A DNA stretch of 5,243 nucleotides from an uncultured Ruminococcus sp. (GTDB lineage Bacteria > Bacillota > Clostridia > Oscillospirales > CAG-272): positions 1-5,243 of the forward strand of contig URUL01000113.1 of assembly GCA_900551005.1 (NCBI GenBank), in the 5' to 3' direction. A model generated the notes under the pieces. The model had not been told where the DNA came from. It worked only from the letters and a program-made list of their open reading frames with translations, and did no database searches. Every line of letters begins with the position of its first letter. The stretch's first letter is position 1. Shown here piece after piece: positions 1 through 4,287 of this stretch. Position numbers and translations under genes: made by a program.

Positions 1-33
1 GTATTATGATATATTCCCGTTTTGGATTATCGC

Positions 34-62
34 TTGACTTTCCACGGTTTATATGATATAAT
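34..62 (+). promoter_or_regulatory. Sigma-A-type promoter for the oxidoreductase transcript
   Basis: The -35 box is TTGACT (34-39) and the -10 box is TATAAT (57-62), separated by exactly 17 bp. A TG at 54-55 makes an extended -10 (TGATATAAT). Initiation would fall near position 69, about 225 nt ahead of the oxidoreductase start codon, so the leader is long. The 12-mer ATATGATATAAT at 51-62 recurs exactly at the tRNA promoter (1743-1754). No competing start signal with a better match was seen between here and the gene. Confidence 0.8.
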
Positions 63-67
63 AATAT

Positions 68-127
68 AAAAAGCCTTTCCGCGCAAGTCTAAGGGCGCTG
101 CTCCCCTCATGCTTTGCACGGCTTTTT
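68..127 (+). other. 5' leader hairpin, A-tract/U-tract closed stem
   Basis: AAAAAGCC (68-75) pairs perfectly with GGCTTTTT (120-127), enclosing 44 nt. Inside, a second weak helix is possible (83-87 with 112-117, one bulge), as is a third (92-95 with 104-107). The hairpin would begin almost exactly at the predicted transcription start, so the first 60 nt of the transcript could be one long imperfect stem-loop. The 3' U-run lies in the stem, as in terminators flanked by A and U tracts. I matched it to no riboswitch class I know. It could be a leader regulatory element, a small RNA, or the terminator of a gene left of the window. Confidence 0.45.
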
Positions 128-139
128 ATGATGGCTTCG

Positions 140-169
140 CAAAAATGCTTTTGCAAGCAAGCATTTTTG
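140..169 (+). terminator. Terminator- or attenuator-like hairpin in the leader
   Basis: An 11-bp perfect stem, CAAAAATGCTT (140-150) with AAGCATTTTTG (159-169), closes an 8-nt loop (151-158). The 3' arm ends in TTTTT and is followed by GTTTC. AAGC occurs twice (155-158 and 159-162), so GCTT (147-150) can pair with either copy, giving two alternative folds. It lies 125 nt ahead of the oxidoreductase start, between promoter and gene, so it could end a short RNA or attenuate the gene. The stem is AT-rich and the unpaired U-run is poor, so its strength is uncertain. Confidence 0.45.
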
Positions 170-174
170 TTTCT

Positions 175-204
175 GATATATCTTTGTATCCGATATATCT
201 TTGT
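175..204 (+). repeat. Tandem 13-bp direct repeat containing GATATATC palindromes
   Basis: GATATATCTTTGT occurs at 175-187 and again without mismatch at 192-204, a 17-bp period with a 4-bp spacer. Each copy starts with the perfect 8-bp palindrome GATATATC. The pair sits downstream of the leader hairpins and about 90 bp ahead of the oxidoreductase start codon. A regulator-binding site in DNA or a repeated RNA motif are both possible, and nothing in the window identifies a binding partner. Confidence 0.6.
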
Positions 205-293
205 TTCTGCCATAAAATACAGAAATTTCCAAATACGCTTGCAATACAATTACGACGGAGCAATATAAGAATAAAATCGCGGAGGATATTTTT

Positions 294-1598
294 ATGAAAA
301 AGTTGAAAGTTATATGTATAGGTGCCGGAGGCAGAGGCAGAGGCTACTTCAATATCATGAACGAACAACCTGACAAATTCGAGCTTGTCGGCGTCGCAGA
401 ACCGATAGATTCCGCTCGTGAGGTTTTTATTCAAAGCTTTGGCGTTCCCGCAGAAAACAGCTATAAATCATGGGAAGAAATTCTCGACCGCCCGAAATTT
501 GCGGATATCGCCATTATCTCGACACTTGACGATATGCATTACAAACCCGCCATGAAAGCGATAGAATTAGGGTATAATCTGCTTCTCGAAAAGCCCATCG
601 CGCAGACCGTGGAAGAGATCACCGATATTGCAAAAGCGGCACATAAAAAAGGCGTAAAAGTAATCGTCTGCCATGTTCTTCGCTATACGCCTTTCTATAA
701 AAAAGTAAAAGACCTCGTGGACAGCGACGCTATAGGTGATATAATGTCGGTAATAGCTCTTGAGCGAATACAAAATATTCATTTCAGCCACAGCTTTGTG
801 CGCGGCAACTGGCACAGTGAAGAGGAATCCACTCCCATGCTCCTTGCAAAGAGCTGTCATGATATCGATATCATTCAGTGGCTCATCGGCAAAACCTGCA
901 AAAAAGTCTCCTCATTCGGTGACCTCACCTATTTCAAGAGTGAAAACGCACCCGAAGGTGCGCCCGTAAGATGTGTTGACGGCGGCTGTCCCATAGCCGA
1001 CACATGCCCGTATAATTGTATCAAGCTCTATTATGATGACAAAAACAACACATGGTTCCGACGTGCAGCGGCAAAGCATCTTTCCAAAACTACATATCCT
1101 ACGGATGATGAGGTCATGGAGGCACTGAAGACCACGGATTATGGTCTTTGCGTTTTCCATGCAAATAACGATATGGTGGATCATCAGGTGGTAAATATGC
1201 TTTTTGAAGGAGATGTCACGGCAAGCTTCACGATGAATCCTTTCAACGGCGGCGGCAGAGCCATTCATCTTTTCGGAACAAAAGGCGAGCTTGTAGCCGA
1301 AGCAAACGATACCGAAATACGCGTATTCAGCTTTGCTACAAAAAAATGGAGTAAGGTTTCCGTAGTTGAAACCGAGGAATCCATTCTCGGCGGTCACGGA
1401 GGAGGCGACCAGGGAATGATCTACGATCTCTATGAATATTTCAACGGAACCTACAACGGATGCTCGGTTGCCGATATATCCGTTTCCGCGGCAAATCATC
1501 TCATAGGCTTTGCGGCGGAAAGGGCAAGACATACCGACACCGTTGTCGATGTAGATGAATATTTCAGAGAATTCGGTCTCGAAAATATCTATAGATAA
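294..1598 (+). CDS. Gfo/Idh/MocA family NAD(P)-dependent oxidoreductase
   Basis: A 434-residue cytoplasmic protein. The N-terminal Rossmann domain opens with VICIGAGGRGRG (residues 6-17), the dinucleotide-binding glycine-rich loop. It continues through the EKP motif (99-101), whose lysine is the usual catalytic or substrate-contact residue, and a KSCHDID stretch (186-192) matches the family's K-x-x-H-D catalytic signature. The C-terminal half is the substrate-binding alpha/beta domain, with GTKGEL (328-333) typical of the family. These enzymes oxidise or reduce sugars, inositols and related polyols, and the substrate cannot be read from sequence. An uncommon feature is a four-cysteine cluster, C227, C232, C238 and C242. 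The start is fixed by GGAGG at 281-285, 8 nt ahead of ATG. The gene appears monocistronic: long structured leader upstream, intrinsic terminator immediately after the stop. No transporter or sugar-catabolic neighbour hints at the pathway. Confidence 0.93.
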   Translation: MKKLKVICIGAGGRGRGYFNIMNEQPDKFELVGVAEPIDSAREVFIQSFGVPAENSYKSWEEILDRPKFADIAIISTLDDMHYKPAMKAIELGYNLLLEKPIAQTVEEITDIAKAAHKKGVKVIVCHVLRYTPFYKKVKDLVDSDAIGDIMSVIALERIQNIHFSHSFVRGNWHSEEESTPMLLAKSCHDIDIIQWLIGKTCKKVSSFGDLTYFKSENAPEGAPVRCVDGGCPIADTCPYNCIKLYYDDKNNTWFRRAAAKHLSKTTYPTDDEVMEALKTTDYGLCVFHANNDMVDHQVVNMLFEGDVTASFTMNPFNGGGRAIHLFGTKGELVAEANDTEIRVFSFATKKWSKVSVVETEESILGGHGGGDQGMIYDLYEYFNGTYNGCSVADISVSAANHLIGFAAERARHTDTVVDVDEYFREFGLENIYR

Positions 1599-1605
1599 AT
1601 AACAA

Positions 1606-1638
1606 AAGCCGGTTGGATTTCAGCCGGCTTCCGTTTTT
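1606..1638 (+). terminator. Intrinsic terminator of the oxidoreductase gene
   Basis: A 10-bp stem, AAGCCGGTTG (1606-1615) with CAGCCGGCTT (1621-1630), has one G-T pair and a 5-nt loop. CCG and then TTTTT (1634-1638) follow. It begins 8 nt after the TAA stop and closes this transcription unit before the tRNA gene. Confidence 0.88.
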
Positions 1639-1725
1639 CTGCAGGCAAAAATTTCTTTTTTTCTATTGAACTTGTCTCCTTATCGGCAATGATGAAAAAA
1701 TATTTGAGAAAATATGAAAAAAGGC

Positions 1726-1754
1726 TTGATTTTTCGTCTCGGATATGATATAAT
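1726..1754 (+). promoter_or_regulatory. Sigma-A-type promoter for tRNA-Glu
   Basis: TTGATT (1726-1731), a 17-bp spacer and TATAAT (1749-1754), with TG at 1746-1747 forming an extended -10. Transcription should start near 1761, about 14 nt before the mature tRNA 5' end. This shows that the tRNA is an independent transcription unit rather than part of the preceding one. Confidence 0.85.
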
Positions 1755-1774
1755 ATCTCACGCCGACAAGACAT

Positions 1775-1849
1775 GGCCCTTTGGTCAAGCGGCTAAGACA
1801 TCGCCCTCTCACGGCGAAAACGGGGGTTCGATTCCCCCAGGGGTCACCA
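1775..1849 (+). tRNA. tRNA-Glu, anticodon CTC
   Basis: A full cloverleaf can be drawn. The acceptor stem is GGCCCTT (1775-1781) with AGGGGTC (1839-1845), including two G-T pairs. The D stem is GTC/GAC (1784-1786 with 1797-1799). The anticodon stem is TCGCC/GGCGA (1801-1805 with 1813-1817) around loop CTCTCAC, placing anticodon CTC at 1808-1810. The T stem is GGGGG/CCCCC (1822-1826 with 1834-1838) around TTCGATT. The discriminator is A1846 and the CCA end is encoded (1847-1849). It decodes GAG codons; Bacillota often rely on a TTC-anticodon tRNA-Glu for both glutamate codons, so this is an extra isoacceptor. It stands alone, with its own promoter and terminators. Confidence 0.97.
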
Positions 1850-1857
1850 AACGTAAT

Positions 1858-1908
1858 AAATCCGAACTATTTCGTCAATCGAAATTGGTTCGGATTTGTT
1901 TTTTATTT
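1858..1908 (+). terminator. Intrinsic terminator of the tRNA-Glu gene
   Basis: A 10-bp perfect stem, AAATCCGAAC (1858-1867) with GTTCGGATTT (1888-1897), is followed by G, T6, A, T3. Inside the loop a second helix, ATTTCG (1869-1874) with CGAAAT (1880-1885), stacks on the first, making one long hairpin. It begins 9 nt after the encoded CCA. Confidence 0.9.
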
Positions 1909-1912
1909 CAAT

Positions 1913-1951
1913 AAAAAAGCCAAGAGCAAGGTCAGCCGACCTTGCTCTTTT
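1913..1951. terminator. Bidirectional terminator between tRNA-Glu and the YwaF-like gene
   Basis: A perfect 12-bp stem, AAGAGCAAGGTC (1922-1933) with GACCTTGCTCTT (1938-1949), has a 4-nt loop. On the plus strand the 3' arm runs into TTTT. On the minus strand, three bases after the stem, the A6 tract at 1913-1918 reads as T6. It therefore backs up the tRNA terminator and is the best terminator candidate for the minus-strand gene ending at 2061, about 110 bp away. Confidence 0.82.
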
Positions 1952-2016
1952 CAGTATTTCTCAACATCATAGGGAAGGCGATATTGAAAAAGCCATAATT
2001 GAGTAAGCCCTTTTTG

Positions 2017-2056
2017 CTTGATCCATATGATCGCAAGAACTTGCATGCAAGATCTT
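2017..2056. repeat. Cluster of short overlapping palindromes
   Basis: Within 40 bp lie the perfect palindromes CTTGCATGCAAG (2040-2051) and AAGATCTT (2049-2056), GATC copies at 2020-2023, 2029-2032 and 2051-2054, and CATATG (2024-2029). GCAAG (2033-2037) also faces CTTGC (2040-2044). The cluster ends just before the stop codon of the minus-strand membrane-protein gene. There is no U-run on the minus strand directly after it, so it is a poor terminator. Its function is unknown; it may simply stabilise the mRNA 3' end. Confidence 0.4.
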
Positions 2057-2060
2057 CGTG

Positions 2061-2954
2061 TCAACGATTATACGAAAAATCCGAGGTTTTTACGGCTGCT
2101 TTTTCTGATCGTGCCGTCTCTGTCTCCAAAATATCCTCGTTTCTCCTGCCTGTCAGATTCTTTTTAACGAACCTCGATGTCCCATATATCAGTCCGCCGC
2201 CAAGCACCAGCGCAATAATATAAATGATTATTGACACGATACGACCGGGGTACCTACCCAGCCGGCCTTGGAAAAAGAAATCAAAGTCCTTAAAAACTGC
2301 CAACGGAGTGTTATAAAACGGGCTGATATAGCACATATTGAAATCCTGCTTGTTATGGAAAATGAGATTTAACACCGTCGCGGTCAGGACAACTCCGCCC
2401 AGAACGGTAATCGCCTTCATGTATCCTTTAATATCTGAACAAGCATTTTTCGTAAACAGAATATATAGTGCAATAAATATCAACAGCGCATGCCAAATGC
2501 AGGAATGAATCAATGTAAAATAATGCGCGTTGAGGATTCCGCTCGGTTCGGCATATGCCATGATTCCTCCCAAAAATCCAATGCTGACAAGATATTCACA
2601 CATTGCGTCACGCACGCGGTTTTTCTTCATACAACCAACGATCATACAAAGATACATCGGCACACTGCAAAGCTGGAATGGGAAGATATGCCAGTCATAT
2701 CCCTCCCCGCCGGCAGCGACAAGATAGTAAAACTGTTTATATATCTCACTCAGGAAGAGAACGGTACCTATGGAAAAAATGACGATTCTGAATGTTTTTT
2801 CGCTGTTTTTCCTTGCAAAATAACAGATTGCCACCATCAATGCCAGGGATGAAACCACAAAAATCAAGTGGAACAGCCCATATGGTTCCGGTCTGTTTTC
2901 GACGACAACATGCGTAGATTTGATAAATTCTTCGATTACTTGCATAGACTTCAC
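2061..2954 (-). CDS. YwaF/TIGR02206-type multi-pass membrane protein
   Basis: A 297-residue integral membrane protein with about seven hydrophobic segments (roughly residues 27-46, 57-75, 91-108, 121-138, 146-168, 180-199 and 239-260) and a charged C-terminal tail (261-297). Features that recall the YwaF/TIGR02206 family are the W-H-I-F-P-F-Q-L-C-S stretch (88-97), FTLIHSCIWH (146-155) and CYISPFYNTP (208-217). Its biochemical role in bacteria is not established; the family is distantly related to eukaryotic TMEM164, for which acyltransferase activity has been reported, but that should not be transferred here. The start is taken as GTG at 2954-2952, because AAGGAG lies 6 nt upstream of it; an in-frame ATG three codons later (2945) would be 15 nt away. 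A separate promoter lies at 3015-3042. The assignment rests on motif memory and topology, not a search. Confidence 0.82.
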   Translation of the reverse strand: MKSMQVIEEFIKSTHVVVENRPEPYGLFHLIFVVSSLALMVAICYFARKNSEKTFRIVIFSIGTVLFLSEIYKQFYYLVAAGGEGYDWHIFPFQLCSVPMYLCMIVGCMKKNRVRDAMCEYLVSIGFLGGIMAYAEPSGILNAHYFTLIHSCIWHALLIFIALYILFTKNACSDIKGYMKAITVLGGVVLTATVLNLIFHNKQDFNMCYISPFYNTPLAVFKDFDFFFQGRLGRYPGRIVSIIIYIIALVLGGGLIYGTSRFVKKNLTGRRNEDILETETARSEKAAVKTSDFSYNR

Positions 2955-2960
2955 CTACAA

Positions 2961-2966
2961 CTCCTT
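2961..2966 (-). promoter_or_regulatory. Ribosome binding site that selects the GTG start of the YwaF-like gene
   Basis: On the minus strand AAGGAG is followed after 6 nt (TTGTAG) by GTG at 2954. The next in-frame ATG is 15 nt from the site, too far for efficient initiation, so GTG is preferred. Confidence 0.7.
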
Positions 2967-3014
2967 TTTCGTACACATGCGATATCTTATATTTTGATAT
3001 TTTTCCTTTCTTTC

Positions 3015-3042
3015 AGTATATCACAGTTTTTTTCAAAGTCAA
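3015..3042 (-). promoter_or_regulatory. Promoter for the YwaF-like gene
   Basis: Read on the minus strand: TTGACT (3042-3037), a 16-bp spacer and TATACT (3020-3015), with TG placed to give an extended -10 (TGATATACT). Start of transcription is expected near 3008, giving a leader of about 55 nt. It lies in the 177-bp gap after the VanZ-like gene, so the two minus-strand genes can be transcribed separately. No clear terminator was found in that gap, so read-through from the VanZ-like gene is also possible. Confidence 0.72.
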
Positions 3043-3131
3043 TAAATCCGGAGCACACTTAACAATATTTAAGAGTTACGTATATGCGCGGGTGCGAAGG
3101 CGGTCGGCAAATTTTTATTTTCCTATATTTT

Positions 3132-3608
3132 TCAGCCGCTCAGCTTCTCCTTTTTGCTCACCGCCCGCGAAATCAGCATGAGGATAAATCCCGCCGCAAG
3201 CGCACCGGAAAAATCTATCATTACATCAAGCGCGCTTCCGTTTCTTCCTGAAACAAAAAGCTGATGAAGCTCGTCAAAAGCCGCATAGACAAGGCAAAAC
3301 GCCGATGGAAGTGCAAAACAAAGCATGGGCTTCATATTATACGTCCGTATAAAACCGCCTGAAAAGGCTCCTAAAAGGAAAAATTCCGAGAAATGAGCAA
3401 GCTTTCTTATGATAAGAGAAATCGTACCAAGCTCTTTTTCCGAGAGTTCGTTCATCTCCTTACCGGAGAAACCACGTATTAACAACGCCATGATTCCGTC
3501 GGAAGCGGCAGCAGACTCTTCACCGCTCTCCGAAGAAAAGCAAAATATCATGATCATAGTGCAAAGAGTCAAAAAGAAAAGCGACCATCGCAAAATCATT
3601 TTTTTCAT
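3132..3608 (-). CDS. VanZ-like family membrane protein
   Basis: A 158-residue small membrane protein with four hydrophobic segments (approximately residues 7-24, 70-88, 96-115 and 127-147). The family signatures are all present: F-S-S-x-S-G after the first segment (24-29), RKLAHFSEFFLLG (68-80), and the F-D-E-L-H-Q block (111-116) followed by SGRNGSALDVMIDFSGA (120-136). VanZ from vancomycin-resistance clusters gives low-level teicoplanin resistance by an unclear mechanism. Most chromosomal VanZ-like proteins, including this one with no van genes nearby, have no known function, and resistance should not be inferred. The start is ATG at 3608 with GGAG 6 nt upstream (3618-3615). It is divergent from the cotJ operon and has its own consensus promoter. 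Confidence 0.92.
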   Translation of the reverse strand: MKKMILRWSLFFLTLCTMIMIFCFSSESGEESAAASDGIMALLIRGFSGKEMNELSEKELGTISLIIRKLAHFSEFFLLGAFSGGFIRTYNMKPMLCFALPSAFCLVYAAFDELHQLFVSGRNGSALDVMIDFSGALAAGFILMLISRAVSKKEKLSG

Positions 3609-3638
3609 AGGTTACTCCGCAAAAAAGCTGATGGTTTT

Positions 3639-3667
3639 ATCATATCATCCCCAAAGCCGTTTGTCAA
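3639..3667 (-). promoter_or_regulatory. Sigma-A-type promoter for the VanZ-like gene
   Basis: On the minus strand, a perfect TTGACA (3667-3662), a 17-bp spacer and TATGAT (3644-3639), again with an extended -10 TG (TGATATGAT). The predicted start is near 3632, giving a leader of about 24 nt. The -35 box lies only 15 bp from the -35 box of the divergent cotJ promoter. Confidence 0.85.
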
Positions 3668-3682
3668 GCGACTCGATTTATT

Positions 3683-3711
3683 TTGACATATTTTTCAGCT
3701 GAGCATAAAAT
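3683..3711 (+). promoter_or_regulatory. Promoter of the cotJ operon (sigma class ambiguous)
   Basis: TTGACA (3683-3688), a 17-bp spacer and TAAAAT (3706-3711) fit a sigma-A promoter, with initiation near 3718 and a leader of about 48 nt. The same stretch holds CATAAAAT (3704-3711), close to the sigma-E -10 consensus CATACAAT, and ACATATT (3686-3692), close to the sigma-E -35. These are separated by only 11 bp rather than the usual 14-15. In Bacillus subtilis the operon is transcribed by sigma-E in the mother cell; which factor acts here is unresolved. Confidence 0.6.
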
Positions 3712-3750
3712 GAAAACAAAGCTCATTTGCTTTTTTTTAAATCAGAATGT

Positions 3751-3756
3751 AAGGAG
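3751..3756 (+). promoter_or_regulatory. Ribosome binding site that selects the GTG start of cotJA
   Basis: AAGGAG lies 9 nt ahead of GTG at 3766. The same frame stays open further upstream to a TTG at 3727, but that codon has no ribosome binding site and the encoded extra residues do not resemble CotJA, so GTG is chosen. Confidence 0.75.
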
Positions 3757-3765
3757 AAATTTTTT

Positions 3766-4029
3766 GTGGATTATCAAAGAAACGCGGCACGCCGCCTGAT
3801 AGAATTTCAGAACAGAATGTCCCGAGCCGCCATACCGACAGCGGCAATGCCCGAAGAAAATGACGAGGGAAATGAGGATAATTCCTGCCTCGCGGGAAAA
3901 AGTCTCGCTATGGTATATTCACCTTGCCAGCAGTTTCGCGAATTGTATGAGCCTGCGGAAGCACTTTCCCGCGGGACATTATTCCGCGAGCTGGATAAAC
4001 CTTTTTATGGAACAAGGAGGAGCTTTTAA
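3766..4029 (+). CDS. cotJA: Spore coat-associated protein CotJA
   Basis: First gene of the cotJ operon, 87 residues with a GTG start. The C-terminal half carries the CotJA core: LAMVYSPCQQF (47-57), LYEPAEALSRGTLFREL (60-76) and DKPFYG (77-82), the pattern of a tyrosine/proline motif followed by P-x-E-x-L-x-x-G-T-L-F-x-E-L. The N-terminal 45 residues are variable, with a basic stretch (residues 9-20) and a very acidic linker (30-39). In Bacillus subtilis CotJA is a small structural polypeptide made in the mother cell and needed with CotJC for assembly into the inner spore coat. The stop codon directly abuts the cotJB ATG, so the two are probably translationally coupled. Length is close to the Bacillus protein (about 82 residues). 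Identification is firm because cotJB and cotJC follow in canonical order. Confidence 0.93.
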   Translation: MDYQRNAARRLIEFQNRMSRAAIPTAAMPEENDEGNEDNSCLAGKSLAMVYSPCQQFRELYEPAEALSRGTLFRELDKPFYGTRRSF

Positions 4030-4284
4030 ATGAACGAAAGAGAAAAACTGCTCCGCCGCATACAGGAAGAAGATTTTGCCGTATATGAGACCGTTCTCTA
4101 TCTGGACGGTCATCCGAAAAACAAAAAGGCACTCGCCTTTTATCAGAAGCATCGCGATATGGCAGCGGCGCTCAGAGCGGAATTTGAACAGAAATACGGT
4201 GTTCTCAGCATCTATGGAAATCATGATACCGGCAACTGGAACTGGATAAACAGACCTTGGCCATGGGAAAAGGAGGGCAACTGA
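4030..4284 (+). CDS. cotJB: Spore coat protein CotJB
   Basis: An 84-residue soluble protein of the CotJB family, normal in length. It has a helical N-terminal region with the signature D-F-A-V-Y-E-T-V-L-Y-L-D-x-H-P (residues 15-29), followed by AL-x-F-Y (34-38). It ends with a tryptophan-rich tail, where YGVLS (56-60) precedes W70, W72, W77 and W79 (P-W-P-W-E). The translation signal AAGGAGGAG (4014-4022) lies 7 nt upstream of the ATG, inside the end of cotJA. It is the middle gene of the three-gene operon, and its product is believed to act with CotJA and CotJC in spore-coat formation; an individual biochemical activity is not known. Nothing in the sequence suggests truncation. Confidence 0.94.
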   Translation: MNEREKLLRRIQEEDFAVYETVLYLDGHPKNKKALAFYQKHRDMAAALRAEFEQKYGVLSIYGNHDTGNWNWINRPWPWEKEGN

Positions 4285-4287
4285 TAT

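Noticed and set aside
175..204. CRISPR-like repeat array
   Set aside because: There are only two copies of 13 bp with a 4-bp spacer and no cas genes. The dimensions do not fit a CRISPR array.
239..269. Secondary promoter TTGCAA / TATAAG close to the oxidoreductase start
   Set aside because: The spacer is 19 bp, both boxes are poor, and the start point would fall at or within the ribosome binding site. The promoter at 34-62 is far better.
109..297. Possible 62-codon leader peptide gene ahead of the oxidoreductase
   Set aside because: There is no ribosome binding site before its ATG, it runs through both hairpins and the repeats and overlaps the real start codon out of frame, and its sequence looks like translated non-coding DNA.
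912..1532. A 206-codon minus-strand open frame inside the oxidoreductase gene
   Set aside because: The plus-strand frame shows clear family motifs throughout. The antisense product has no recognisable motif or promoter.
1775..1849. tRNA-Glu gene as an integration (attachment) site for a mobile element
   Set aside because: No integrase gene, no repeated copy of the tRNA 3' end and no foreign-looking genes occur in the window.
3132..3608. Glycopeptide-resistance gene vanZ
   Set aside because: Only the broad VanZ-like fold is supported. No vanA, vanH, vanX, vanR or vanS genes are nearby, and stand-alone VanZ-like proteins are common and uncharacterised.
3727..3765. Longer cotJA starting at TTG 3727
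   Set aside because: There is no ribosome binding site before it, and AAGGAG at 3751-3756 points to the GTG at 3766.
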